Below are positions 17,327 through 26,516 of a stretch of DNA of 64,000 nucleotides, piece after piece; positions within the stretch are counted from its first letter, which is position 1; the number at the start of each line of letters is the position of its first letter. The notes beneath the pieces were generated by a model. The model did no database searches, was not told the origin of the DNA, and saw only the letters and a list, made by a program, of their open reading frames with translations. Position numbers and translations under genes: made by a program. The stretch lies in contig JAKCFJ010000002.1 in NCBI GenBank assembly GCA_025041175.1, forward strand, positions 558,001 to 622,000, given 5' to 3'. This stretch comes from Halobacteriales archaeon YIM A00010 (GTDB taxonomy: Archaea > Halobacteriota > Halobacteria > Halobacteriales > Haloarculaceae).

Positions 17327-18487
17327 ATGGTTAGCCTCGGCGTCGATAGACTCCTCGACGATCCGACCGTCGCCGTTCCCGACGGTCGGCTCGGACTGAT
17401 AACGAACCCCTCTGGTGTGAACGAGGACTTACGTTCGACCCTCGACCTCCTGGCGGAACGAACGGATATGGATCTCCGTGCGGCTTTCGGTCCCGAGCAC
17501 GGCGTCCGCGGGGACAAACAGGCCGGGGTGGAGTACGGGGACGGCGTCGACGAGGCAACCGGTACGCGGATCCGGAGCCTGTACGGCGACACCCGGCGCA
17601 TCCAGCCCGAACAGATCAGAGACATCGACGTCCTGCTCTGTGACATCCAAGGGATCGGCTGCCGGTTTTACACGTACCTCTACACGCTTGCGTACGCCCT
17701 AGAGGGAGTCGCGGGGACCGACACGGAGCTCGTGGTGCTCGATCGCCCGAACCCGATCGCTCCGCTCGGGCACGATGGGAACCGGGTCCCCGACGAACAC
17801 GCGAACTTCGTTTCGGGCTACCGGCTACCGATCATCCACCGGATGACGATCGGTGAGCTGGCCGGGTATTTCAACGGGGAATTCGACATCGGTGCGGATC
17901 TCAGTGTGGTCGAACTCGACGGCTGGGACCGCGAGACGTGGTACGACGAGACAGATCTGTACTGGGTCCAACCGTCACCGAATATCCCGACCCTCTCGGC
18001 TGCGCTCCTCTACCCCGGAACGTGCCTCTTCGAGGGAACCAATCTCTCGGAGGGACGAGGGACCACCACCCCGTTCGAACTGGTGGGGGCGCCGTGGATC
18101 GATCCACACGAGTTCGCCGGTCTGTTGAACGGCGCCGGTCTTCCGGGCGTTCGGTTCCGGCCGGTGTACTTCACGCCCTCCTTTTCGAAGCACGAGGGGG
18201 AGCGGGCTGGCGGCGTCAAGATCCACATCGACGATCGAAGCGCCCTCTCGCCGGTCCAGATCGGACTCACAACGCTGATCACGGCGTTTCGGGAGTATCC
18301 ACAGACGGAGTGGCGAACCCGCGATGGTGCTGACACGATCGATCGGCTCGCTGGGGGACCGGAACTGCGCGAGCGGATCGACACGTCCTCGAACGACCCG
18401 TTCGCGGTCTGTGAAGCGATTCGGGCGTCGTGGCAGTCGGACACGACAGCGTTCGAGCGGGTGTGTGAACGCTACCGACGCTACTGA
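17327..18487 (+). CDS. namZ: NamZ-type exo-beta-N-acetylmuramidase (DUF1343)
   Basis: A 386-aa DUF1343 protein. Bacillus NamZ (YbbC) of this family removes MurNAc from the non-reducing end of peptidoglycan fragments. Conserved blocks: GLITNPSGV (~22-30), FGPEHGVRGD (~60), DIQGIGCRFYTYLYT (~107-121), VLDRPNPI (~140), QPSPNIPT (~216) and EGTNLSEGRGTTTPFE (~240). No signal peptide is visible, so it would act on imported fragments. The start is set at 17327 because TTTATGA at ~17297-17303 resembles a TATA box 27 nt upstream and homology begins there; ATGs at 17300/17303 would add nine residues. It lies 99 nt after the phosphatase and ends the salvage string. Confidence 0.9.
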   Translation: MVSLGVDRLLDDPTVAVPDGRLGLITNPSGVNEDLRSTLDLLAERTDMDLRAAFGPEHGVRGDKQAGVEYGDGVDEATGTRIRSLYGDTRRIQPEQIRDIDVLLCDIQGIGCRFYTYLYTLAYALEGVAGTDTELVVLDRPNPIAPLGHDGNRVPDEHANFVSGYRLPIIHRMTIGELAGYFNGEFDIGADLSVVELDGWDRETWYDETDLYWVQPSPNIPTLSAALLYPGTCLFEGTNLSEGRGTTTPFELVGAPWIDPHEFAGLLNGAGLPGVRFRPVYFTPSFSKHEGERAGGVKIHIDDRSALSPVQIGLTTLITAFREYPQTEWRTRDGADTIDRLAGGPELRERIDTSSNDPFAVCEAIRASWQSDTTAFERVCERYRRY

Positions 18488-18546
18488 CGCCGAGCCGAGT
18501 CCAAAGGCTCCGAAACTGTTATTCCCGATTCATTCCACACCACTGT

Positions 18547-18801
18547 ATGGGTTCGAACACGGGCCGGTCCGTTTGCGCCGTCGTCTGTGGCTACCGACAC
18601 CTCTTCAGATACGTCCTCCGACTTGTGCTCGTGTTACTCGCGCTGTCGCTCTTTTCCATGCTGTTCGTTCCCCGCGGAAGCGAGTCGTACTACATCGCGC
18701 TCGTGAATTTTATGCTGTTGATCCCGATGCTGGGAGTCACGGTCTCGTTCGCCTACCTGTGTGAGAAACGAAACGAACGGAAAACAATAGATTCAACATG
18801 A
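18547..18801 (+). CDS. Small two-helix membrane protein
   Basis: An 84-aa protein with two hydrophobic segments (about residues 20-40 and 50-70) separated by a short polar loop, plus a charged C-terminal tail. No known domain is recognised. It is on the same strand 60 nt after the NamZ gene and could be co-transcribed, but nothing in the sequence links it to cell-wall sugars. Confidence 0.6.
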   Translation: MGSNTGRSVCAVVCGYRHLFRYVLRLVLVLLALSLFSMLFVPRGSESYYIALVNFMLLIPMLGVTVSFAYLCEKRNERKTIDST

Positions 18802-19069
18802 TGAAAATATACATATAATTAATATGTAAATCAATACTAATTCCATTATATTCATCTATACATATCTGATCAGATTTAATCTGATGCGAATGGATATCGC
18901 TCACTCGGATCAGATTTAGAACTTGATTGCGGCATATCTCGTTATTTTTGATATTAAATCGTTCGTCATTCGTCGGTGTGACAGTCGAAATAGAAGTGAA
19001 TATAGAATTATACTATTCCAGGATAAATCCGATTATTTCCGTCTACGACCGCCAATGAGGAGCGAGCCG
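18802..19069. other. AT-rich convergent intergenic region
   Basis: Between two convergent genes, the sequence turns markedly AT-rich. It holds a perfect 12-bp palindrome, ATCTGATCAGAT (18864-18875), with further AATCTGAT and GATCAGATT copies within 50 nt. No gene is credible. It probably contains the terminators of both flanking transcripts. Confidence 0.4.
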
Positions 19070-21877
19070 TCAGTCCTCGATGATCTCGACGGTTCCTCGG
19101 GTTCCGTCGATCCGCACTCGTTGTCCCGTCTCGATGCGGCGGGTCGCCTCCGGTACCGACACCACGGCCGGCAGTCCGTATTCGCGCGCGACGATCGCGC
19201 CGTGGCTCATCCGCGTCCCGACCTCCACGACCATTCCCGCCGCGTTCAAAAACAGCGGCGTCCAGCCGGGATCGGAGGAGGGAGCGATGAGGATTTCATC
19301 GGTTTCGATCGTCTCTTCGGTGGGATCACGAACCACGCGGGCGATCCCTTCGACGACACCGCTCGAAACGCCCGTTCCGACGAGCGCCCCTTCGGGGATG
19401 TCGTTCCGATCGACCTGGAGGCTCGGCACTTCGCCCTCGCTCGTCAGCACCGGCGGCGCGTCCATCGTCGTCTGGCGCTCGAATTCAGCGCGCCGGGCCG
19501 CGATGTCAACCTCGATCGAGTCGCCCTCCAGCGCGGCGAGCAGTTCGTCCTTCCGGAGGTACCAAACGTCGTCGGTACGGTCCAGTCGGCCCTCGGAGAC
19601 GAGCAGGTCGCCGGCCTCCAGAAAGATCTCGTGCCACGCGGTGAAGACGTGGGCGAACCCCTGTTTTGGGTATTCGCGTGTTTGGATGTAGCCCCGATAC
19701 GTTCGGATCAGTTGTCGGACGAGCCGTTTCCGGATCGGGCCGAGCCATCCACGAGCGGCCCGCCCTTCGAGCAGCTCGGCCGCCGCAGTCGCCTCCCGTT
19801 CCATTTGACGGAGGTGTTTGCGGTGCTCGCCCGCCTGTTCGCGTTCGAGGTTGGCACGGACCGTCGCGAGCAGTCCGGCGGGATCCTCGTGCCACCGTGG
19901 GCGGCTGACATCGATCTCGCCGGTCGCCCGGTGGCCGAACTCCTCGAGATACTCATCAAACGCAGCTCGGAACGCCTCGCCTCCCTCACACGCTTCGATC
20001 TCGTCGAGCGATGCGTCCTGCCGGAGCGCCTCGGCAACCTCCGGATGCTCGCGCGCCACGTCCGCGAGGTCGCCCAGCCCGAGGTTGATTCGCGTCACCA
20101 GCTCGGCTGGAAACCCCTTGCCGACATCGTTCACATCATCAGAAACGCTCCACGTTTCTGATTGGCCCACGAGAGCGTCACTCTCGTGAACCTCCTCGGG
20201 AGTGTCCGGAAACAGCCCCTGGAGTACTCCTTCTGCTGTGAGGGCGGCGTACAGCGGGCCGAGGGGTGGGAAATCGATTTCTCCCGCCGAGAGTTCGAAG
20301 ACGGCGTGCACCCGCTCGACGGGCGTGTCGGGTGCGCGCGTCAGGGCCGCGATGTCCCGTCCCCAGGTGGTCCACTTGGTCTCCTCGTGCTCGGGGGGGT
20401 TCGGCTCACCGACGAACGCACTGAAAAGCCCGGAAACGATTGCCGACACGATCGGAAAGCCCATCCGAACGCCCCGCCAGACCACGCCAGCGAACCGGGG
20501 AAGGGCCGCAAGCATGCCACGCACCGTCCGTTCTTCTTCGAGCTCCTCGCCGCGCCGGGCCAGCAGATCCTCGAAGGCCGCACCGATCGGTTCGCTCATC
20601 GCCGCCAGTTGATCCGGAAGCCTCTGCCGAAGGGGACCGATCCGCAAGAGTGTCGTCATGTCGATGTAGAGACGCCCACCGGCCTCGGCGATCCACTGCG
20701 TGCCGGAGTCCATTCCGAACTCCGCCATCCAGAGTCGAGTGTACGTCGTCCAGACATCCCTGACAAGCGGCGGCATCGCTTCGCCAAACGCCTGTGCGTG
20801 TCCGAAGTTATAATAGACGTGCAGGCGGTCGTCGTCCGGTTCGGGCGATAGCGAGGCGCGACGCGCCTCGGACAGCCGGGCGCAGCCCGGCGATGGCACG
20901 GGGAACAGCGACGTGATCGGGCGGGCCTGCACGATATGAACGGTCCCATCCACAAGACACCACTCGATGTCCTGTGGCGACCCGAACACCCCTTCGATCT
21001 CCTCGCCCACCTCCACGAGCGTCCGAACCTGCTCGTCCGACAGCACGCGCGCCGAATCGGCCGAATCGAGTTCGACCGTCTCGGTCCCTCCCTCGTCGAG
21101 TGGCTGCACGGCGAGGCGTTGGTCGCCGACCTCGTAGTCGAGAATCTCGCCGGTCCGCCTCTCGACGCGAACGGCGTCGCCAGTGGCCTCACCCGAGACC
21201 AACGCTTCCCCCAGTCCGATCCCGGCCTCGATGGTCGTGACGTGGCGGTTGCCCGTCCGTGGATCGGCGGTGAAGAGGATGCCCGACACGTCGGGCGTGA
21301 TCATCTCCTGCACGACGACCGCCAGAGCCACCTCCTCGTGGGGAACGTCGTTTCTGGCGCGATATGCGATCGCCCGATCGGTGAGCAAACTCGCCATGCA
21401 GGCGCGGATGCGGTCGATAATCTCGTCCGCACCGCGGACGTTGAGGAACGTCTCCTGTTGGCCCGCAAAGGACGCCTCTGGGAGGTCCTCGGCCGTCGCG
21501 CTCGACCGGATCGCGTACGCCTGCCCCGGATCGCTCGTCGCGTCGAGAGCACCCTCGATCGCATCCCGGAGTTCTTCGGGAACGCTGCGCGCTCGGATCC
21601 GAGCACGCAGGACGCTTCCCGCCTCCGCGATCTGCTCCCTGTCCGTCGGATCGAGCGCTGCGAGTTCGGCGATTGTTTCCCGGATGGCCGGCTCGTCGAT
21701 CAGCGCCTCGTACGCCGCAGTCGTGACACAGAACCCGTCGGGTACCGGCAGCTCGCCACCGGCAAGCCGCGCCAGGTTCGCGCCCTTGCCACCCACCAGC
21801 GCGCGCTCCGTTGCTCCAGCCTCGTCGAACCCGACCACGTACGTTTCGTCCGCCCGCCCATCCTCACCCTCTCTCAT
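19070..21877 (-). CDS. Rifampicin-phosphotransferase-like enzyme, paralogue 1
   Basis: A 935-aa protein with RPH domain order. The N-terminal ATP-grasp/PPDK-type ATP-binding domain (~1-340) has GGKGANLARL, RSSATAEDLPEASFAGQQE and SGILFTADP. A large middle domain (~340-830) begins with a GHAQAFGEAMPPL block like the RPH substrate domain. The C-terminal swivelling phosphohistidine domain has MSHGAIVARE. Phosphoenolpyruvate synthase has the His domain centrally and a C-terminal barrel, which is absent, so a small-molecule phosphotransferase (ATP to AMP plus Pi) is favoured. The start at 21877 matches the N-termini of the other two paralogues; 21946 is the longest option. Archaeal RNA polymerase is rifampicin-insensitive, so the real substrate is probably something else. 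Confidence 0.88.
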   Translation of the reverse strand: MREGEDGRADETYVVGFDEAGATERALVGGKGANLARLAGGELPVPDGFCVTTAAYEALIDEPAIRETIAELAALDPTDREQIAEAGSVLRARIRARSVPEELRDAIEGALDATSDPGQAYAIRSSATAEDLPEASFAGQQETFLNVRGADEIIDRIRACMASLLTDRAIAYRARNDVPHEEVALAVVVQEMITPDVSGILFTADPRTGNRHVTTIEAGIGLGEALVSGEATGDAVRVERRTGEILDYEVGDQRLAVQPLDEGGTETVELDSADSARVLSDEQVRTLVEVGEEIEGVFGSPQDIEWCLVDGTVHIVQARPITSLFPVPSPGCARLSEARRASLSPEPDDDRLHVYYNFGHAQAFGEAMPPLVRDVWTTYTRLWMAEFGMDSGTQWIAEAGGRLYIDMTTLLRIGPLRQRLPDQLAAMSEPIGAAFEDLLARRGEELEEERTVRGMLAALPRFAGVVWRGVRMGFPIVSAIVSGLFSAFVGEPNPPEHEETKWTTWGRDIAALTRAPDTPVERVHAVFELSAGEIDFPPLGPLYAALTAEGVLQGLFPDTPEEVHESDALVGQSETWSVSDDVNDVGKGFPAELVTRINLGLGDLADVAREHPEVAEALRQDASLDEIEACEGGEAFRAAFDEYLEEFGHRATGEIDVSRPRWHEDPAGLLATVRANLEREQAGEHRKHLRQMEREATAAAELLEGRAARGWLGPIRKRLVRQLIRTYRGYIQTREYPKQGFAHVFTAWHEIFLEAGDLLVSEGRLDRTDDVWYLRKDELLAALEGDSIEVDIAARRAEFERQTTMDAPPVLTSEGEVPSLQVDRNDIPEGALVGTGVSSGVVEGIARVVRDPTEETIETDEILIAPSSDPGWTPLFLNAAGMVVEVGTRMSHGAIVAREYGLPAVVSVPEATRRIETGQRVRIDGTRGTVEIIED

Positions 21878-22097
21878 GGTCGTCCTCGCCCGGAGCACCC
21901 CCGGCGTCAGCCCGGCCGGTTCGATGGGTTCGGTGATCGTCGTCATGTCTAGTCCATAGCGGGCGAACAGCTCCCGACCGGTCTCCCGGATCCGTCATCG
22001 CATCGGAGAAGTGTGTCATAATTCCTTTCGCATCGTGGTGGCCGTTTGTCCCATAGCCCGACAGAAGGTGTGTGAACACCATGAATATTTCGTTCAT
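21864..22097 (-). CDS. Possible short upstream ORF overlapping RPH-like gene 1
   Basis: A 77-codon frame that ends 14 nt inside the RPH-like gene with GEDDHERG. The leader ORF of paralogue 3 ends similarly (GADDHE) at the same place relative to its RPH start. No domain is recognised and the composition is unremarkable. It could be a coupling peptide or a relic of an upstream regulator. Weakly supported on its own. Confidence 0.25.
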   Translation of the reverse strand: MNEIFMVFTHLLSGYGTNGHHDAKGIMTHFSDAMTDPGDRSGAVRPLWTRHDDDHRTHRTGRADAGGAPGEDDHERG

Positions 22098-22098
22098 G
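22080..22098. promoter_or_regulatory. Palindrome upstream of RPH-like gene 1
   Basis: CATGAA and TTCATG arms around TATTTCG, 200 nt upstream of the RPH-like start and between genes on the same strand. It could be an operator. No regulator gene is adjacent. Confidence 0.3.
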
Positions 22099-22209
22099 TG
22101 GTTATCATCCTACGATGCGCGAGAAAGACACAGCTATCACACATACGAATGTACAACAGCCGGCCGAATCGATGTGATCGGCTGGCGCGAGGGGGACGTA
22201 GCGACGGCG

Positions 22210-24915
22210 TCAGGCGTCGCCCGGCGCTGGCGTGCCCTCGGACCCCTCGTCGGGCACCCGCGAGCGGTTGACGAACGACAACGCTGCGAGCACGGCCAGC
22301 CCGACCAGTCGGAGCCCGGCCGTCATGTAGAACGCCGTCACGGGACCAGGGAGTCCGAACAGGCCGAGCAGCTCGTCGACCACGAGCAGGGCCAGGTCGG
22401 GCACCATCAGCAGGATGGACGCGACGGCGTACGCCGCCCGTTCGCTGCGATCGATGGCCGCGTACTGGTAGCCGATGATCGTCACGCCCAACGCGTAGAT
22501 ACCGAGGAACATCCCGATGATGGGAACGACGACTTCGGGGACGAAGTAGCCCAGCGACGTGATGTCCGACATGGTCAGGATTCGAGCGCCGTCGTCGGTC
22601 TGGCGCAACAGGAGGATCCCGGGCGAGAAGACGAACGCGAACGGGACGAGGATCTTGTTCAAAGAGAGCAAAAACGCCTTCGTCGCCGTTGCGAACTCGT
22701 CGGCCTTCGCGACGCCCGCACCGGCGAACGCGGCGACGGCAACCGGTGGCGTCACGTCCGCCATCAGCCCGAAGTAGAGGATGTAGAGGTGGGCGCCGAC
22801 ATCGGGAATGCCGAACGCCTCCAGGCTCGTCTCGAGCATCGCGATCAGGATGATGTACATGACGGTCGTCGGCATGCCCATCCCGAAGATGATGGCGGCG
22901 ATCCCCGACAACAACAGCAACAGCAGGAACGACTCGCCGCTGACCGTCAGGATGAGCGCGTTCAGGTTCGGCCCGAGCCCAGAGACGCTGATGACGCCCG
23001 GGATGACGCCGGCCGCCGCGACAGCGATGACGACGGTGGTCGCGGTCCGGGCGCCGGATTCCATGGAGCGGAGGATGAACGCCCCAAAGCGGTAGAGCGC
23101 GGTGTCTGCGAGTGAGGGTCGGCCGAGGCGCTCGGCGCTCTCCCGGGCCGTTTCGTCGACCTGACTATCCAACTCGAGCATCGGCGCGTCCAGATGTGGA
23201 CGGGCGAGGAGAACGACGAGACTCACGAGAATCGTGATCGTCCCGAGATCCGACACCCCAGCGTACGCCGCAGCACTGAGCGACAAGCCCCCCGGGGCGT
23301 CAGCGATCCCGAGCAGGACCTCAACCGCGGTGACGATCCCGCCACCGTAAACGGCGTACGCCGCGAACTGCGCGAGCGCGAGCGTCACGATCCCGGTAGC
23401 CAGCGGGATCCGCGTGCGCTCGTCGTACGCGGCGATCGCCACGATGAGCGCGATCACGGCAACGATCGTGTACCAGCCGGCCCGGTTGATCGAGAACCGA
23501 GCGACGATCAAAAAGTACAACAGGAGAACGAGCGGGAGCAGATAGAACCAGCCCTGCTCGAAGTGTTCGCGTGGATCGGGCAGTTGCGCGCGCGAAAGAC
23601 CGCCGATACTGCTACGAGCGGCCTCGAAGTGGACCATCACCCACATCCCGAAGAAGAAGGCAAGAGCTGGCAGCGTCGCCGCGACGATCACGTCCGCGTA
23701 CGGCGTCCCGGTGAACTCCACGATGAGGAACGCGGCAGCGCCCATCACGGGCGGCAGCATCTGCCCACCCGAAGAGGAGGAGGATTCGACGGCACCAGAG
23801 AACTCCGGCGTGTATCCCGAACGCTTCATCAGCGGGATCGTGAATGCGCCCGTCGTGACTGTGTTGGCGATCGAGGATCCCGAAAGCATGCCCATGAACC
23901 CGCTGGAAACCACGCTGGCCTTGGCGGGACCGCCCTTTCTCGTCCCGGTCAGCGAGTACGCGAGGTCGATGAACCACTGGCCCGCGCCGCTCATCTCGAG
24001 GAACGCGCCGAAGAGGATGAAGATGTAGATGAACCGGACGCTGACGGTGACGGGCGTGCTGAACACGCCCGCCTCGGTCGTGTACCAGAGGTTGTAGACG
24101 ATATTCCCCCAGCTCGCGGGCGTGATCGACAGCGCCCCGATGACCGAATCGCGCGGGATGAGGTAGCCCCAGTGGGCGTAGACGATGAACATCCCGACCA
24201 GCGACGTGAGCAGGATACCGAGCGCCCGGCGGGTCGCCTCGAGCACCAGCAGGACGCCGAGCACCCCGAGCAGGTACGCGTACGACACCTCGTCGATCGG
24301 GACGCCGACAGCGACCAAACCAGTCACGATCGGCTCCAGCACGGGATAGACCTCCTGAATCGGCCGGCCGGCGTGGATGCCGAAGATCGGGAGCTGGCGG
24401 ATCTCCTCGAACTCGGTAACGATGTAGTAGGTGGGCAGAAGCGAGAGCGCGACGAGCAGAACGTCGATGGGGGTAACCCGAGTCAACGAGGAATCGACTG
24501 CCGCCCAGCGGACGCCGCGAGCCACTCTCTCGACGGTTCGTGTGAGAGGATGGTTCTCACCGAGCCGGTCGCGGAGCGCGGGCGCAATCCGCCCCAGACG
24601 ACGAGAAACGAATCCATCGCCTTGGGTCGGCGGAAAGAGCAGGAAGCCGATGACCAGTGCGAACGTGACGTGGATCGCATTGACCTGCAGCTGCTGGAGC
24701 GAGACGAGTTGGTACTCACCCAACAGGGGGAGCGTCGCGCCGAATTGGTATCCGCGGGCCGCGATCCACATCTGGAACGCGGAGAACGCGATGCCGATCA
24801 ACGCGACGAGCACGAGCGCCGCCCCGCGAAGCGTGCGACGGCGCTCTATCTCCTGGAGGATCTCCTCTTTCTCTTCGTCCGAAACGTCGTCCGCCGTAGA
24901 TGTATCGACGCTCAT
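22210..24915 (-). CDS. TAXI-TRAP transporter fused permease (DctQM)
   Basis: A 901-aa polytopic membrane protein joining the small (Q) and large (M) TRAP permease subunits, as is usual for TAXI-type systems. About 16-19 hydrophobic segments are visible. The M-type core has the SGSSIANTVTTGAFTIPLMK stretch (~350) and a second half with FGMGMPTTVMYIIL (~655-670). It is energised by an ion gradient and fed by the TAXI binding protein two genes upstream. The DUF1850 gene lies 15 nt upstream. Substrates for such TAXI systems are typically dicarboxylates, glutamate or other small acids; none can be assigned here. Confidence 0.95.
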   Translation of the reverse strand: MSVDTSTADDVSDEEKEEILQEIERRRTLRGAALVLVALIGIAFSAFQMWIAARGYQFGATLPLLGEYQLVSLQQLQVNAIHVTFALVIGFLLFPPTQGDGFVSRRLGRIAPALRDRLGENHPLTRTVERVARGVRWAAVDSSLTRVTPIDVLLVALSLLPTYYIVTEFEEIRQLPIFGIHAGRPIQEVYPVLEPIVTGLVAVGVPIDEVSYAYLLGVLGVLLVLEATRRALGILLTSLVGMFIVYAHWGYLIPRDSVIGALSITPASWGNIVYNLWYTTEAGVFSTPVTVSVRFIYIFILFGAFLEMSGAGQWFIDLAYSLTGTRKGGPAKASVVSSGFMGMLSGSSIANTVTTGAFTIPLMKRSGYTPEFSGAVESSSSSGGQMLPPVMGAAAFLIVEFTGTPYADVIVAATLPALAFFFGMWVMVHFEAARSSIGGLSRAQLPDPREHFEQGWFYLLPLVLLLYFLIVARFSINRAGWYTIVAVIALIVAIAAYDERTRIPLATGIVTLALAQFAAYAVYGGGIVTAVEVLLGIADAPGGLSLSAAAYAGVSDLGTITILVSLVVLLARPHLDAPMLELDSQVDETARESAERLGRPSLADTALYRFGAFILRSMESGARTATTVVIAVAAAGVIPGVISVSGLGPNLNALILTVSGESFLLLLLLSGIAAIIFGMGMPTTVMYIILIAMLETSLEAFGIPDVGAHLYILYFGLMADVTPPVAVAAFAGAGVAKADEFATATKAFLLSLNKILVPFAFVFSPGILLLRQTDDGARILTMSDITSLGYFVPEVVVPIIGMFLGIYALGVTIIGYQYAAIDRSERAAYAVASILLMVPDLALLVVDELLGLFGLPGPVTAFYMTAGLRLVGLAVLAALSFVNRSRVPDEGSEGTPAPGDA

Positions 24916-24930
24916 GATCGAGAACGATTA

Positions 24931-25464
24931 TCAGATGTCATATTTTGGGACGACCGAGGTATTTAACGGTAGCGCATCGTCGACGGATCGATCGGTGAGA
25001 TAGACGACGACCGATCCCTCCGAGAGCGCAACCAAGTCGTACTGATCGTTGCCGACGATCAACTCGTGCCCCGCGATCGATCCGGGCGCGATTGTGAGCT
25101 TTTCGTACGACCTGTTCGGCCGAACGATGAAGTCGTCGTCGGTTTGCTCGGTCGGCTCGTCCGCTGGCAAGCCCGCGCCGTAGGAGCGAAACACCGTTCG
25201 GTCCATCCGCAACTCCGAACCATTAACGACGTACACGTCCCGAACCGGGGTTTTCTCGACACTGTGGGTGTACGAAAGCACCACTTCGTCGCCGTCATCG
25301 ACGGCGACTTCCAGCAACTGTTCGCCCGAATCGGCATCGGCGACGACCAGCGTTCTGTCGGCCGACCCGGACGAGACGACAGCGGTGGTCGCCACCAACA
25401 CCGCAACAACGAGGACGGCAACACGCTTTTTATTCAGCCACCCCATATTTGGTGTAGCGTCCAC
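24931..25464 (-). CDS. DUF1850 protein of TAXI-TRAP operon
   Basis: A 177-aa protein with one N-terminal membrane segment (~13-32) and an outward-facing domain. The DUF1850 block SYTHSVEKTPVRDVY (~66-80) is followed by FRSYGAGLP. DUF1850 genes commonly sit between TAXI binding-protein and permease genes, exactly as here (1 nt after the binding protein, 15 nt before the permease). An accessory role in the transporter is assumed but unproven. Confidence 0.9.
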   Translation of the reverse strand: MDATPNMGWLNKKRVAVLVVAVLVATTAVVSSGSADRTLVVADADSGEQLLEVAVDDGDEVVLSYTHSVEKTPVRDVYVVNGSELRMDRTVFRSYGAGLPADEPTEQTDDDFIVRPNRSYEKLTIAPGSIAGHELIVGNDQYDLVALSEGSVVVYLTDRSVDDALPLNTSVVPKYDI

Positions 25465-25465
25465 A

Positions 25466-26449
25466 CTAGTTGAAATAGCTCTCTGCGCCGGGATGGAGCG
25501 GGATCGGCATGCCGTCCTGGGCGGTGTCGACGCTGATGAACTCCGCTTTCTGGGAGATCCTGTCGAGATTGTCGAAGATCGCGGTCGTGACTTCCTCGAC
25601 GGTTCCCTCGTCCATCGCCTCGTGGGTGGCGATCATCGCCTGGACCGAGACCGTCTCGACGTCCTCATCGATTCCCTCGTAGGTACCGCTCGGAACGGTG
25701 TCCTCGGCGAACCATTCGGCCTCGTTCATGAGGTTCCCTCGAAGATCGCCCGCCACTTCGACGAGACCGATGTCTTGGGTCGTCGCAAGCTCCTCGACGG
25801 AGCCGACGGGCCAGCCGCCGACGACGAACGCGGCGTCGACATCGCCGTCGCGGATCTGGTCGGCCGCCGTCTCGAAGTCGGTGTTCTGTTCGTCGAAGTT
25901 CTGGACGCCTGCCGTCTCGAGGATCTGCAACGCGTTGACCTGCGTCCCGCTCCCGAGATCGCCAGTGTTGATCGACCGGCCCCCCAGGTCCCCCACGCCC
26001 TCGATCCCCGAACCCGCTTGGGTGATGATGTGGATCGTTTCCGGATACAGCGTGGCGACACCGCGGATGTTCTCCATCGCTTGGCCCTCGAACTCCTCGA
26101 GACCCGTCCCGTTGAGCGCGAAGTACGCGATGTCGTTCTGGATGAGCGCGAAATCGGCGTCCTCGCTGTTGAGGCTCCCGACGTTCTCGACGCTCGCTCC
26201 GGTCGACTGAACCTGTAGCGCGTGGGGCGTTTCCTCGTCGACGATCGTCTTGAAGTCACCGGAGAGGGGGTAGTACGTCCCGCCGGTCCCACCCGCGTGC
26301 CACGAGAGGCGCTCGCCGCCCTCCCCGGGTTCTGCCTCGTCTTCGGGCGTCGTATCGCCCCCAGAGCCCTCATCTTCGAGACACCCAGCGGTCCCGAGCA
26401 GCCCGACAGTTCCAGCTATTTTGATGAATCGGCGTCGTTCGTATGACAT
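25466..26449 (-). CDS. TAXI-family TRAP solute-binding lipoprotein
   Basis: A 327-aa TAXI binding protein. The N-terminus has a Tat-like RRRFIK and a lipobox ending GTAGC (Cys19), then an acidic linker typical of haloarchaeal lipoproteins. The family pattern GGTGGTYYPLSGDF (~residues 53-66) and SINTGDLGSGTQV (~155-167) are clear. It is the first gene of the TRAP operon. A TATA-like AAATATATAG lies about 30 nt upstream of the start. It captures the solute outside and hands it to the fused permease. Confidence 0.95.
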   Translation of the reverse strand: MSYERRRFIKIAGTVGLLGTAGCLEDEGSGGDTTPEDEAEPGEGGERLSWHAGGTGGTYYPLSGDFKTIVDEETPHALQVQSTGASVENVGSLNSEDADFALIQNDIAYFALNGTGLEEFEGQAMENIRGVATLYPETIHIITQAGSGIEGVGDLGGRSINTGDLGSGTQVNALQILETAGVQNFDEQNTDFETAADQIRDGDVDAAFVVGGWPVGSVEELATTQDIGLVEVAGDLRGNLMNEAEWFAEDTVPSGTYEGIDEDVETVSVQAMIATHEAMDEGTVEEVTTAIFDNLDRISQKAEFISVDTAQDGMPIPLHPGAESYFN

Positions 26450-26471
26450 CGTGTGTAACGAGATGTTGTAT

Positions 26472-26490
26472 CACTATATATTTGACCAAA
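26472..26490 (-). promoter_or_regulatory. Promoter of the TAXI-TRAP operon
   Basis: On the minus strand AAATATATAG (about 26478-26487) stands ~30 nt before the ATG at 26449, giving a short leader. This is the only obvious promoter for the three-gene operon. Confidence 0.5.
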
Positions 26491-26516
26491 ACGCTTGTCC
26501 ATCCCGGTGAAACAGT

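Noticed and set aside
18923-20161. 412-codon plus-strand frame
   Set aside because: Antisense to the RPH-like gene; no domain and Arg-rich.
23194-24966. 590-codon plus-strand frame
   Set aside because: Antisense to the TRAP permease; charged residues only where the real gene encodes membrane helices.
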